From the NCBI RefSeq assembly GCF_014863545.1, contig NZ_CP062260.1:1488001-1552000 (forward strand): DNA of 64,000 nt, given 5' to 3'. Positions 25,949-35,598 of the stretch are shown piece after piece. The DNA comes from Paenibacillus sp. JNUCC32 (GTDB lineage Bacteria > Bacillota > Bacilli > Paenibacillales > Paenibacillaceae). The notes beneath the pieces were generated by a model that was not told the DNA's origin, did no database searches, and saw only the letters and a program-made list of their open reading frames with translations. Numbering within the stretch: position 1 is the first letter of the stretch; each line of letters begins with the position of its first letter. A program made the translations under genes and the position numbers.

Positions 25949-26545
25949 ATGACGGCAAAGCCACAACTGGTATTGGATTTAGCTGGCGTATTGGTGAGTA
26001 ATTTTTCATCTGCTTTTTGGCTTACATTAGCGGAGGGCTCCGAAATCTCGTTTCAAGATATCAGGGTACAATTTGATGAGGTTCGTAGAGACTTATGGAC
26101 AGGAAAGATGAAGGAAGATGAGTTTTGGGGATGGATGAGCCTGCGAATGAAGCAAATCAACAAAGAGGAAGCCAGGGAGTTAATAACTCAATCGTTGCAA
26201 CCGCTTCCTGGATTAAATCACTTGGCGCAATGGAGCGAAATCGCGGATATCCATGTACTAAGCAATCATTGCAAGGAATGGCTGGAGCCGATTTTAGAAA
26301 AAGTAGAACCTTATGCTAGGAGCATTACCATTTCGAATCAAGTCGGTTTGAGGAAACCTGATCTGCAAATTTATAAACATGTTGTGAAACAATTCGAACG
26401 TTCAGAACTGACGGTTGTTTATGTTGATGATCAGGAAAAGAACCTGAAACCGGCTATCGACCTTGGATGGAAAACCTTGCTGGCCGATCAAGAGCATAAA
26501 TGGATAGAACAAGTGGGACCTATGTTGGTGACAAACGTCTTGTAA
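25949..26545 (+). CDS. HAD-superfamily protein
   Basis: 198-residue haloacid dehalogenase-fold protein. Motif I is LVLDLAGVL, so the usual second aspartate is alanine, as in the DLGGVL-type subgroup; motif II is HVLSNH, motif III Lys in LRKPD and motif IV VVYVDDQEKNL. Loss of the acid/base Asp predicts weak phosphatase activity or a different role. AAGGAGACGAG precedes the start. Substrate unknown. Confidence 0.8.
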   Translation: MTAKPQLVLDLAGVLVSNFSSAFWLTLAEGSEISFQDIRVQFDEVRRDLWTGKMKEDEFWGWMSLRMKQINKEEARELITQSLQPLPGLNHLAQWSEIADIHVLSNHCKEWLEPILEKVEPYARSITISNQVGLRKPDLQIYKHVVKQFERSELTVVYVDDQEKNLKPAIDLGWKTLLADQEHKWIEQVGPMLVTNVL

Positions 26546-26611
26546 GTCAGCCGAGAACCACTGGAAAAAATGATATCGGAAATGTAGTCAATGAAAAGTG
26601 AGGAATTCTAA

Positions 26612-27484
26612 ATGTTTGGACGAGGGAATCAAAAGTACCCTATACCCGCAACGCTGCTCAAGTTGAAAGAAATGAATGAGCAAATCGTACATGATCTCGA
26701 GGTGGAACTTGACGATATTCTGGAAATCTATATGGATTATGATCTTAACAATCAAGACGCCGAATTTGCATACAGCGGCCATCCGTTGGATGTAATTCCA
26801 TTTGCCTTTACCGCTTTTGGAGGCGAGCATTTCGGATTTTTGACCGATTTTGGATCGGTGACTGATCTCGAGGATGCCCCTGTCGTGTTTGTCCAAGCTT
26901 TACCATCAGAGGAGTTTCATGTCACTCTAATTGCGAGAAACATAAGGGATTACCTGGGTTTATTTTTAACCTATAAATGTATGATAAATATGTTTTCCAC
27001 GGTTAATGAACCAAGTCAAGAACCGAGTGCTGTTGAAACGCACCCTCATTTATCAGCCGTAGAAGCCAAACTTATTCATGAGTTGGGAATCCAAAAGATA
27101 GAACCGGTTTCTTACCGTCAGAACATGCTGAGGGAGCGTTCCAAAGAAGTTGTGCAAACCATAAACGGAATCGGCGTAAAACGAATGACTGCGCGTGAGT
27201 TAGGACCAACCTTTAATGTGGAGGAATATGATAAATATGATGTATTGAACAATAAAGTGCGGGAGTTTTTTCAAGAGGCTTGCTTAGAGAATAAACTGGC
27301 CTGCATTGCAGATCTTCAAGAAGCGGGCATCTTGTTGACCCACACGTACGACCTAAATGAGTTTTTAATAAATGAACTGAGAGGGATGGGCTGCATTTAT
27401 GAGTCGAGAATACTTGAATTAACAACGAAGTCTTACGATTTTTCGATGAGTAGCACACTTCATGAAATCATTCCAGAGATTTGA
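26612..27484 (+). CDS. SUKH (SMI1/KNR4)-like hypothetical protein
   Basis: 290 residues, acidic, no export signal. The segment HPLDVIPFAFTAFGGEHFGFLTDF-like (positions about 57-81, followed by FGSVTDLEDAPVVFV) has the look of SMI1/KNR4 proteins, several of which are immunity proteins to polymorphic toxins. The C-terminal half is not recognised. No toxin gene lies beside it. It belongs to the low-GC accessory stretch, suggesting acquisition. Confidence 0.5.
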   Translation: MFGRGNQKYPIPATLLKLKEMNEQIVHDLEVELDDILEIYMDYDLNNQDAEFAYSGHPLDVIPFAFTAFGGEHFGFLTDFGSVTDLEDAPVVFVQALPSEEFHVTLIARNIRDYLGLFLTYKCMINMFSTVNEPSQEPSAVETHPHLSAVEAKLIHELGIQKIEPVSYRQNMLRERSKEVVQTINGIGVKRMTARELGPTFNVEEYDKYDVLNNKVREFFQEACLENKLACIADLQEAGILLTHTYDLNEFLINELRGMGCIYESRILELTTKSYDFSMSSTLHEIIPEI

Positions 27485-27520
27485 ACGAAGCATCAAGCAT
27501 GCAGGGAGGACGCCATGTAA

Positions 27521-28093
27521 ATGATCATATTAATCAGCGGAAACAGCTGCACGGGAAAGACATATATGGCTCAACAATTACTTGAAAAGTATCACGTGCC
27601 TTATCTGTCCATCGATCATTTGAAAATGGGCTTGTACAGAGCAGACATGAACTGCGGTTTCACGCCGGTGGATTCAACCGAGCATATCGGTGCACAATTA
27701 TGGCCGATCATCAAAGGGATCATCATGACAAACATTGAAAACAAGCAAAATCTAATCATTGAAGGCTGTTACATTTTGCCTCATCATCTGCAAGATTTTG
27801 AGCCGTCCTATTCACAACACATCATTTCCGTGTTCTTAGGATTCTCCACCTCGTACATCCGGCAGAATTTCCAATCCAACATCGTTCAACTCCGCAATGC
27901 TATCGAAGCGCGAATGTATCCTGAAGAGAGAACTGTTGCCGACTATACTCATGAGCATGATGTATTCCGTGAAAAGTGTGCGTCATCGAATGTCCCTTAT
28001 TTTGAAATTCAAGAGAACTATGAAGAAGAAACCGCAAATATATATGCCTACATAGATCGTGAGAAGAAGAAACTCGAGTATGAACAGCGGTAA
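27521..28093 (+). CDS. P-loop kinase-like protein
   Basis: 190 residues with Walker A GNSCTGKT (residues 7-14) and an ILIEGCYILP-like Walker B region, typical of small-molecule kinases or chloramphenicol phosphotransferase-like P-loop proteins. The lid-like region ARMYPEERTVADYTHEHDVF contains several acidic residues and histidines. The ribosome site GGGAGGA is rather far (13 bases). Substrate unknown. Confidence 0.75.
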   Translation: MIILISGNSCTGKTYMAQQLLEKYHVPYLSIDHLKMGLYRADMNCGFTPVDSTEHIGAQLWPIIKGIIMTNIENKQNLIIEGCYILPHHLQDFEPSYSQHIISVFLGFSTSYIRQNFQSNIVQLRNAIEARMYPEERTVADYTHEHDVFREKCASSNVPYFEIQENYEEETANIYAYIDREKKKLEYEQR

Positions 28094-28145
28094 TTAAAGT
28101 TTGGAACAAACCATAACATAGGTTGACGAAGAAAGGACAGTCGCC

Positions 28146-28685
28146 ATGGATTTATATCTATATCATTATTATGATGCGGCAACAGGACCCTTTCAAAATC
28201 TATCCTCGTTATCCATCGAAGAAGCGTTGCAGGTACAGAGGAGACTCAAACAAAACAAAAATTGGTTTGCGAGTCAACGTGCGGATGATTATATGACCAT
28301 CCGTCGCGATCTGGAAGCACGGGCTAGAGCTCTATTCAGGGCCAAAGGCGGCAAACCAACAAAAGAATATCCGCATTACATGACGCTTGGATCTTGCGAA
28401 TGGATTAAGGAATGGTATCCGAATGGAAAAGAAATCAGGATTCTGCTGGATGATATGCAACCCGAAATGATGAGTTTCACTTATGGCGACTTATTTCCGA
28501 CCATGCGGTATCAAGACGACAAGCCTTATAGAGGAAAGGTATATGTAAAAAACGAAATCCTTCAACTTGTAGACGAGTTTGGCTGGCCTCAAGATTGGAA
28601 CAAAGACGGTCGTCATGGACCTGAGCGGTATATTGAAGTGCAGGTTTGGGACGATCGGGCACTCGGTCCTTTTATGAAATCCTAG
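28146..28685 (+). CDS. hypothetical protein, 179 residues
   Basis: Soluble protein starting MDLYLYHYYDAATGPFQNLSS, with a helical centre and a C-terminal tryptophan/aspartate-rich part ending VQVWDDRALGPFM. No family assigned with confidence, although similar short proteins occur in Bacillus-type genomes. Last gene of the low-GC stretch, closed by a terminator. Confidence 0.7.
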   Translation: MDLYLYHYYDAATGPFQNLSSLSIEEALQVQRRLKQNKNWFASQRADDYMTIRRDLEARARALFRAKGGKPTKEYPHYMTLGSCEWIKEWYPNGKEIRILLDDMQPEMMSFTYGDLFPTMRYQDDKPYRGKVYVKNEILQLVDEFGWPQDWNKDGRHGPERYIEVQVWDDRALGPFMKS

Positions 28686-28717
28686 ATTGGATGAAATTGA
28701 AAAAATGAAATGTTCTG

Positions 28718-28756
28718 ACCACAATTCGATTAAAACTCGACTTGTGGTTTTTCTTT
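28718..28756 (+). terminator. terminator closing the low-GC gene run
   Basis: ACCACAA and TCGA pair with TCGA and TTGTGGT (28718-28748), followed by TTTTTCTTTT. The following sequence to 28981 is AT-rich promoter DNA of the chitinase gene, including an AAGGAGGTGATG with an eight-codon frame that was not called. Confidence 0.8.
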
Positions 28757-28981
28757 TCACCAAATTGATCCTTTTGAGCTATTGATAATGATTAACATAT
28801 AAAGTAAATTTTTTACATATCAATCAACTTACAAAATACGTAAAAGAATCAAAATTGAGTAAGAACAATGTATCGACATGGTTTTAAAAATTAACAAGAT
28901 AGTTTTCATCAAGGAGGTGATGCCGGCTTACATCAAGATAGGCTAACGTTTAATTATCAATGATTGAGGAGGGATTAATGG

Positions 28982-30445
28982 ATGAAAAGGGATTTATCCA
29001 GATTGCCGGACAAATCGAGAGTGATGTTATTGCCTTTAATGGTCGTCATGTCTATGATTATGAACTTTTTTCCCCTTGAAGTTTCTGCAGCAGAACGGGG
29101 CGCTTGGGCACCCAATGTATCTTATGTCGTTAACGACAACGTGACGTACGACGGGAAGGCGTATAAAGCTATTCAATCTCATACCTCATTACCCGGATGG
29201 GAACCACCCAATGTTCCTGCATTGTGGCAATTTGTTCAAGGTGGTGGAGGTAATGATACAGTAGCTCCGACAACTCCTACGAATGTAATTGTAAGCGCAA
29301 TCACATCTTCAACCGTTACTTTATCCTGGCAAGCATCTACGGACAATGTAGGTGTGGCAGGATATGATGTATACCGAGGAACATCCCTTGCCATCTCTGT
29401 TACAGGAACGACAGCGACAATAACGGGTCTCTCACCGAACACGACATATTCTTTTAAGGTCATTGCGAAGAATGCTGCCGGGAACCTTTCTCCTGCCAGT
29501 GCGATCGTCAATGCCACCACTTCAGATGGAACGGGTGGGGGTCCCCAGCCGACGAAGCATATATTGACAGGGTACTGGCAGAACTTTGTCAATGGTGCCA
29601 GCAAATTGAAAGTTAGAGATATACCGGATCAGTACGACATCATTGTTTTAGCGTTTGCCGAGATGGATCCTGCTAACCCTGGTGGTGTCACTTTCAACGT
29701 TGATTCCGCACTATCCGCAGCTCTTGGCGGGTACACCAGTGCCGAACTAATCGCGGATATTCAGGCTAAACGCGCTCAAGGTAAGAAGATCATCATATCC
29801 ATTGGAGGGGAATTAGGGAACATTAATTTGAATAATCCTTCCCCGAATGTAGCGAACTTTGTGAACAGCATGTACGGAATCATCACTCAATATGGGCTTG
29901 ACGGGATAGACATTGATCTGGAGCATGGCATGAATGTACCTAATGTAACCAATGCGATCCGCCAACTAAAACAAAAAGTAGGAAATGATTTTGTTCTGAC
30001 GATGGCTCCCCAAACGATAGACATGCAGAATCCAAACACTTCTTACATGCAGCTATATAACAATCTGAAGGATATGACTACCGTAATTAACGTCCAGTAT
30101 TATAATTCTGGATGCATGTTAGGACGCGACGGGAAATGCTATTCCCAAGGCACGGTTGATTTCCTGACGGCTCTTTCGGACTTAACGCTGCAGTGGGTAT
30201 CGCCTTCCCAATTGGGAATAGGAGTACCTGCTACCTCTTCAGCTGCCGGAGGTGGATATGTTTCTCCAGCGGTCGTAAATAATGCCCTCAATTGTCTAGC
30301 AACCGGAAACAGCTGTGGTAGTTATAAGCCTGTGGCTAAATACCCCGATATACGGGGAGCAATGACGTGGTCCATTAACTGGGATGCGACTACGAATTAC
30401 GCGCTTGCCAAAACGGTGAGACCATTCCTAAACACCCTTCCTTAA
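28982..30445 (+). CDS. secreted GH18 chitinase with CBM5/12 and fibronectin III domains
   Basis: 487-residue exported chitinase. A signal peptide ends near SAA (residue about 37); a CBM5/12 chitin-binding domain with GAWAPNVSYVVNDNVTYDGKAYKA follows to about 87; a fibronectin III domain spans about 93-180; and the GH18 catalytic domain from about 190 carries DGIDIDLE with acid Glu314. The order resembles Bacillus ChiD-type enzymes. GAGGAGGG precedes the start. It stands alone under an AT-rich promoter region and degrades chitin outside the cell. Confidence 0.93.
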   Translation: MKRDLSRLPDKSRVMLLPLMVVMSMIMNFFPLEVSAAERGAWAPNVSYVVNDNVTYDGKAYKAIQSHTSLPGWEPPNVPALWQFVQGGGGNDTVAPTTPTNVIVSAITSSTVTLSWQASTDNVGVAGYDVYRGTSLAISVTGTTATITGLSPNTTYSFKVIAKNAAGNLSPASAIVNATTSDGTGGGPQPTKHILTGYWQNFVNGASKLKVRDIPDQYDIIVLAFAEMDPANPGGVTFNVDSALSAALGGYTSAELIADIQAKRAQGKKIIISIGGELGNINLNNPSPNVANFVNSMYGIITQYGLDGIDIDLEHGMNVPNVTNAIRQLKQKVGNDFVLTMAPQTIDMQNPNTSYMQLYNNLKDMTTVINVQYYNSGCMLGRDGKCYSQGTVDFLTALSDLTLQWVSPSQLGIGVPATSSAAGGGYVSPAVVNNALNCLATGNSCGSYKPVAKYPDIRGAMTWSINWDATTNYALAKTVRPFLNTLP

Positions 30446-30855
30446 TACGCATGATATTTGTACAACTTAAGTAGATTTTATATAAAATAAGGAAACCTCT
30501 CCTAGATGAGTGGTGGTCTCAAACCATCATGATCACAGAGAGGTTTCTGTATGGATATCTAGCCTCAACGGAGCAGGCGGAATCATGCTGGAGAAGCAGA
30601 GAGGTCCCCTTTGTCCCCGGATTTCAACCATATAATAGGATCATAAGAAATCTGGGGGCAACAGGGATCGGAAGCATGATCCGCATGCGTAGTGCTGCAT
30701 TGCCTAGTAAAGAAATGAAGCGACCGTTTACCCAGCAATATTTGAGGGAGAACGGTCATTCTTTGATGCAGACAGTGCAATAACAGCAATACGCCCCGGC
30801 CTAAAGCCAGGGCGCATCTTCTATCTGAATATAGCTTTGAAATACAAACTGAGTT
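30446..30855. other. intergenic stretch with nested hairpin and an unsupported short frame
   Basis: A nested hairpin occupies 30492-30547: GAAACCTCTC pairs with GAGAGGTTTC, and TGGT/ACCA arms pair inside. A frame of 84 codons (30529-30783) has no recognisable domain or ribosome site and starts inside this hairpin, so it is not called as a gene; it might be a decayed element. Confidence 0.5.
30790..30817. terminator. terminator for the minus-strand glycosidase-like gene
   Basis: ACGCCCCGGC pairs with GCCAGGGCGC around CTAAA; read on the minus strand it follows the stop of the gene at 30856 and is followed by a weak T-rich tract. Confidence 0.65.
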
Positions 30856-33252
30856 TCACGGCTCCCATATCACCGTTGGATACGGGAGTTGGTCATAAGC
30901 ACTTGCCCAGTAGTAGGAGTCCCCCATGATTCGCCTCGGCAGGAAGCCGATCTCGCCGCGGGATACGGTGACGAGCTCGGACTGCGATTGGAATATGCCC
31001 TCCGCACTCGTCGCGGCCGTAACGTATTTGCCTGCCATATGGGTGAATCGTCCGCTGATCTTGGCCGCAACAGGCATTCTTGTCTCCATATCGACCATCT
31101 TAAAAGTGACTTTGGCGATGCCGGCGGTGTAAGTGATGTTCATCTGGTCGATCACCATCGGTTTCATCGCAGACGGCATCGTTGATGCGGATGCAGCCAA
31201 ACTGGGAGCTCCTTCATTGCCGCTGATATCGACTGCAGTGATTTTGTAATAATAGGTGGTGTCCGGCAGCAACCCTGTATCTTTATAAGAAAGTCCTTTC
31301 GAGGTTCCGGCGTAAGTAGCGGATCCAATCTCAAAGCCGGCTTCGGTCCCACGATAGATCCGGTATGCATTTACGGCACTGTTATCCATAGCCATATCGT
31401 AGGTTATATTGATCCGTTGATAATCAAATGCTTTAGCTGCTGCTCCGCTGACCGCGCTTGGCGGTTCATGGTCCGCAGGAGGCTGCCAGGTATAGCCGCC
31501 AGGTCCCCATTCGCTTGGAAAATCCAAGATTGAGGAGTAATGGTGGAGGGCAATGCCTCCAAACGCCGGGTCATTCTGAACAGCGTCGTACACCTTGTTT
31601 AACTCCGACTCCATATAAATTCGTCCTTCTTCATGGAAGCTGATGGTTTCGGGGTCCCCGCCATCCGCGATGTCTTTGGTCTCGACACCGATCACAACCG
31701 ATTTTGGCTTGCCGATCAGATTAGCATAGGCCAGCTCATTCAGCGCTTGCGCGATAATGCCTGCACTGCCATCCGCCTGATCGCGGTAATTCATGATCGA
31801 GATGTAATCGGCGGTATCCTGAATGTGTTCAGACAGCCATTTGGTTTGCCCGTTCCACGGGATATTGCTCGCATCGGCCGAAGTGTCATACCATCTCGGG
31901 ATCGCTGCGCCAACCGACAAGGTGAGTCCCGATGCTTGTTTGCGTTCCATGAGCAGCTGCAGCATATCCAGATACTGAATCTGGACGGAGGGCTTTGCGG
32001 TTTTGAAGTCCGGCAGGATATACGGCTCCGTATCCACGTTCACGCCGTCGAAGCGAGCGGAATCGCCGGAAGCCAGGTTGTAATTCAGGATTTGCTCAAA
32101 CTCCCGCACGGCGTGAGTTTGATATCGGCTGTAGGCTCCGAAGTAAGGCGGCACGGTCCCCCCGGCGATTAAGGCTTGAACATAAAAACCCTCGGCGTGA
32201 GCCCATTCGACGAACTGTTGGACTTCGCTCCGGTAATCCTCCAACATTTTTGCTCCATTATATTGCCCCACAGCCAAATAGAGCGTCGTGATGGGACGTT
32301 GATGAAAAGTCGTAACATCCTTCGCCATAGAAGAGAGAACGGCTCGGGAATTCGGATTCAGGACCAGGGGATAGGAGGCATTCTCCCAGATCCAGATCGC
32401 ACGATCCTGATCCGGCAGCGGTTCCGGTTCATACGTGCTGCTGGTCACCGTCTCAGGATTCGTCGCCGAGGGATTGTAAACATCACCCATTACATTAGCG
32501 AGATGTGGGTTGATATGATCATCCGACATATAAACGGTATTCGTAACCGCAGCGAAATCCTGATCTTGCTGAGCCGACGTCTGTCCCCCGGTTCTTGCAT
32601 AGACCGTCAGACTATAACCTGTATTGCCGCGTGAATCGGTTGCCCTTGCCTCCAGACTGTGAATGTGGCGAGGGGATTGTCGTAGATCCAATGTATATTG
32701 ATATCCGTTCTTGGCAGGGGAAACCTGCAGCCAGTCGCCGCCGTCGATGCGGAGCTCAACCAGCGCAATCGGATTCTTCCCTTCTGCGGAAATGTTGATT
32801 TTCATTTTGTTGCGCTGCAGCGTAGACTCGGTTGGGCTGGTAATCTCCACTTCCGGTGTATCAGCTGCAGGATTATCGATGTTCAAGTGAATCCAAGGAG
32901 ACCAGATGCCATAACGCGTTATCGCGTCATTGCCTTTCAGGACCATTTCGACGGGGCCGTCAAGTCGGCTTGTGTCGAGTTTATAGGACCAGTTCCCGCT
33001 GTCATCGCCGTTTGGATCCTCCATCTGAACATCCGCCATGAACTCACCGTTCACGATGAGTTGAAGCTCATACACCCCGGAATAGGTTCCGAATAACTCC
33101 GTTACGCCTAGCTGTATTGCTTGCCCGTCCTGATGGGAGTCAATCGTAATGAACGCTGCCGCTTTAACCTGCGGCAATGGAACGCAGAGTGTAGTAAACA
33201 GAACGGCCGCCAGAAACAAAAGCCCGCACCTTCGTAAATGTGAAAGCATCAT
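30856..33252 (-). CDS. secreted multidomain protein with TIM-barrel glycosidase-like core and FnIII domain
   Basis: 798-residue exported protein. ATG 33252 (MMLSHLRR) is chosen because AAGGAT precedes it and the signal peptide starts there; TTG 33288 lacks a site. After cleavage near VKAAA come two immunoglobulin-like domains (NGEFMADV; VELRIDGGDWLQV), a TIM-barrel-like domain with GVNVDTEPYILPD as likely active-site strand, then a fibronectin III domain (NAYRIYRGTEAGF) and a C-terminal beta domain. No GH family is recognised. A cre-like box upstream suggests catabolite control. A role in polysaccharide or peptidoglycan breakdown is inferred. Confidence 0.7.
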   Translation of the reverse strand: MMLSHLRRCGLLFLAAVLFTTLCVPLPQVKAAAFITIDSHQDGQAIQLGVTELFGTYSGVYELQLIVNGEFMADVQMEDPNGDDSGNWSYKLDTSRLDGPVEMVLKGNDAITRYGIWSPWIHLNIDNPAADTPEVEITSPTESTLQRNKMKINISAEGKNPIALVELRIDGGDWLQVSPAKNGYQYTLDLRQSPRHIHSLEARATDSRGNTGYSLTVYARTGGQTSAQQDQDFAAVTNTVYMSDDHINPHLANVMGDVYNPSATNPETVTSSTYEPEPLPDQDRAIWIWENASYPLVLNPNSRAVLSSMAKDVTTFHQRPITTLYLAVGQYNGAKMLEDYRSEVQQFVEWAHAEGFYVQALIAGGTVPPYFGAYSRYQTHAVREFEQILNYNLASGDSARFDGVNVDTEPYILPDFKTAKPSVQIQYLDMLQLLMERKQASGLTLSVGAAIPRWYDTSADASNIPWNGQTKWLSEHIQDTADYISIMNYRDQADGSAGIIAQALNELAYANLIGKPKSVVIGVETKDIADGGDPETISFHEEGRIYMESELNKVYDAVQNDPAFGGIALHHYSSILDFPSEWGPGGYTWQPPADHEPPSAVSGAAAKAFDYQRINITYDMAMDNSAVNAYRIYRGTEAGFEIGSATYAGTSKGLSYKDTGLLPDTTYYYKITAVDISGNEGAPSLAASASTMPSAMKPMVIDQMNITYTAGIAKVTFKMVDMETRMPVAAKISGRFTHMAGKYVTAATSAEGIFQSQSELVTVSRGEIGFLPRRIMGDSYYWASAYDQLPYPTVIWEP

Positions 33253-33346
33253 CTTAGTCACATCCTTGTCAGTTTTGATGTAAACCAAATGGACTCAACG
33301 GCAGCCATCATGATCGGAAGAGCCTAAAAATACCATGCTGCGCAAA

Positions 33347-33362
33347 TTTAAAGCGCTTACTT
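33347..33362 (-). promoter_or_regulatory. cre-like catabolite control box
   Basis: TTTAAAGCGCTTACTT matches eight of the ten fixed positions of the Bacillus cre consensus and lies 95 bases before the ATG of the secreted glycosidase-like gene. CcpA repression is inferred. Confidence 0.5.
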
Positions 33363-33600
33363 TTTAAATATTACGAAAAAGATCGATTAGAACCGATGCC
33401 TGGCATGTGTCAGGTTATTTTTGTTGTGTTCGAATGGGCGTCCATTCAATCGACAAGAGCAGTTTGAAATGGACCTCCGCCTGGAGACCGAGTAAAACTC
33501 TATACCTGAGGCGGTGTGAACCTGCGCAGATCTCCATTAAGATGTGAGTAACGATTTTTTCCTGACTAATGATGGAATGTAATATTCATCAAAAAATGGG

Positions 33601-34248
33601 GTGTTGGATCTGCTGCAAAAATCATTTAAAACCATCATGCAGAGCACATGGATGATATGGGAGCGCTTCTTCAGCTTTATTTCCAGATTCCGCAGCTCGC
33701 ATATCTCGCGCTTTGGCATATGCACGGTCATGATCAAGAAGCATCGGGGGGAGCGCATCGTCTGCGAGGATTCCACGGTCATTCAGGATGGGGATCTGGT
33801 AGGCGAGCTTCATTTGGATAATGAGACGGTGCTGAAGCTCATTCGAGCAGAAGGGCCGGACCGCGCGGCCCTGAAGATTGCGAGACTTGGAAGAAAATCC
33901 ATGCAGCAGATTAGCCGGGCTTACGAAAGCCAGTCCGAGTTCAGCGAGGTTAACGCATTGGTCGGGATTACGCTGCTTCACCGGGGATTAACGCATGGAC
34001 TTGGTTTTGAGCATCAAGCAATGAAACCGGATCTGTTCCAGAAGCTGACCACTTCCTATCTGCGCATGCTGTTGTCCGTGATGCACCCGGAGGGGAAGAG
34101 CCGCATCGATCGAAGAACCGAATTGCTCGTACCGATGAAGTTGATTCATACCCGATCCTCTTTAAGGAAGCGATTTTCGATGGGAGATCGGAGACAGCCA
34201 CATGAAGAGGGGAACGCGGCCTTCGTATCGGCTGCGGTAGAAGGTTGA
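33601..34248 (+). CDS. YkoP-like protein
   Basis: 215 residues, basic N-terminus with an amphipathic stretch (WMIWERFFSFISRF) and a central block VIQDGDLVGELHLDN / QQISRAYESQSEFSEVNALVGIT, which recalls the B. subtilis YkoP group, a small envelope-associated family of unknown activity. The start is GTG 33601 with a weak ATGGGG site. It precedes an acyltransferase-like gene by 78 bases, so envelope or lipid modification is possible. Confidence 0.55.
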   Translation: MLDLLQKSFKTIMQSTWMIWERFFSFISRFRSSHISRFGICTVMIKKHRGERIVCEDSTVIQDGDLVGELHLDNETVLKLIRAEGPDRAALKIARLGRKSMQQISRAYESQSEFSEVNALVGITLLHRGLTHGLGFEHQAMKPDLFQKLTTSYLRMLLSVMHPEGKSRIDRRTELLVPMKLIHTRSSLRKRFSMGDRRQPHEEGNAAFVSAAVEG

Positions 34249-34326
34249 GTATAAGGGCGATATATCCATATAGTAGACCGGTATGCTGTTTAAACGGGAG
34301 AACATGAAGAAACGGGGAGAACGTAC

Positions 34327-35598
34327 ATGGAAGAATGGTATAAACTTGACCACGCGGGAAAGCTGTTCCCCGCGGTTGCGGGGAGGGAGAACTCATCCAC
34401 CTACCGGCTGTCGATGATGCTGACAAGCCGGGTGAAACCATCGGTTTTGCAAGAGGCGCTCGATAGCGTGATTAAGAGATTTCCTCTACTCAATGTCGAG
34501 CTAAGAAACGGACTGTTCTGGAAATTTCTGCGGGAGAAGGAGACACGCTTGACGGTGGAGCCGGAATCCGCCTATCCCTGTGCCCCCGTTACTCTTTCGC
34601 ATGAGAACGGAAGCTTGGTAAGGGTTCTGTATTACGGCAGCAAGATCAGCGTGGAAATTTTTCATGCTCTAACGGACGGAGGAGGGGCATTGGAGTTCCT
34701 CAAAACCTTGGTATTCCAGTATTTATCTCTGCTCGGCGAGGACGTGGAGGACAAGGAAGGCCTGATTCTGCCGCCCGCTTCATTTGCCCGATATGCTGAA
34801 GCTCAAGATAGCTTTCAAGCGCATTATACTTCGGCCACTCCCGACGCCAGGATGCAGGATGCACTTCAAATTCCGGGCACCCGTTTCTCGCCTTATGGAC
34901 ACAACGTCATACACGGGATGGTTCACGCATCGCGGCTGAATGCGGCAGCCAAGCAGAAGGGAGCAACCCTTACCGCTTACCTGACGGCAATTTTGATTAT
35001 GGCGGTTTACGATACCACACTGCCTTTCAATAAGGATAACCGTCCGGTCGTGATCAGCATGCCGGTGAACCTGCGAAAAATGTTCCCTTCCAGCAGCCTC
35101 CGCAACTTTTTTGCGGTCATCAACATTGGCGTGCAACTAAAGGAAGGCATGACATTCGAGCAGGTGCTCGAAATCGTTCATGCACAGATGAAAGAGAAAA
35201 CGACCAAGTCTTATTTAAGCCAAGCGATGGCCGGCAGCATGAAGTACGAAAAAAACCTGTTTTCCCGATTCACGCCGCTGAAATTAAAGGATCTGGCAAT
35301 CCGTTACGGCTTTGACCATTTCGGGGAAGAAGCCAAAACGCTTACGCTTACCAACCTAGGTCGAGTCGACATTCCAGCTAGCATGGCCTCGCAAATCGAG
35401 GCGATGGAAACCACGATGTATCCCACAGCCAAAAGTCCCATGAACTGTGCCGTCAGCTCGATCAACGATCAGCTCACCATCACGTTTGCGCGAAATATCG
35501 TCGAAAGCGATGTGATCATGCGCTTTTTTCGCCAGCTTGCCAGCCTAAGCGATTTGGACATTACGATTGTCAGCAATGATTGGGGGATGGGCGCATGA
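34327..35598 (+). CDS. condensation-domain-like acyltransferase
   Basis: 423-residue member of the CoA-dependent acyltransferase / condensation superfamily. The catalytic HxxxDG motif is seen as FHALTDGGG at about residues 117-125, and the second structural motif as MPVNLRKMFPSSSLRNFF. It resembles alcohol acetyltransferase and PapA-type proteins, not an NRPS module since no carrier domain is present. Its stop overlaps the next start by four bases (ATGA), so the two products likely work together. The acceptor, possibly a lipid or glycan, is unknown. Confidence 0.8.
   Translation: MEEWYKLDHAGKLFPAVAGRENSSTYRLSMMLTSRVKPSVLQEALDSVIKRFPLLNVELRNGLFWKFLREKETRLTVEPESAYPCAPVTLSHENGSLVRVLYYGSKISVEIFHALTDGGGALEFLKTLVFQYLSLLGEDVEDKEGLILPPASFARYAEAQDSFQAHYTSATPDARMQDALQIPGTRFSPYGHNVIHGMVHASRLNAAAKQKGATLTAYLTAILIMAVYDTTLPFNKDNRPVVISMPVNLRKMFPSSSLRNFFAVINIGVQLKEGMTFEQVLEIVHAQMKEKTTKSYLSQAMAGSMKYEKNLFSRFTPLKLKDLAIRYGFDHFGEEAKTLTLTNLGRVDIPASMASQIEAMETTMYPTAKSPMNCAVSSINDQLTITFARNIVESDVIMRFFRQLASLSDLDITIVSNDWGMGA

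Noticed and set aside
28911..28946. AAGGAGGTGATG followed by an eight-codon frame before the chitinase
   Set aside because: The spacing between the ribosome site and the ATG is only about two bases, so translation is doubtful; too short to claim as a leader peptide.
30529..30783. 84-codon frame downstream of the chitinase
   Set aside because: It starts inside a hairpin, has no ribosome site and no recognisable domain; reported only as intergenic content.
34327..35598. Fragment of a non-ribosomal peptide synthetase
   Set aside because: It is a free-standing condensation-fold protein with no carrier, adenylation or thioesterase domain nearby.
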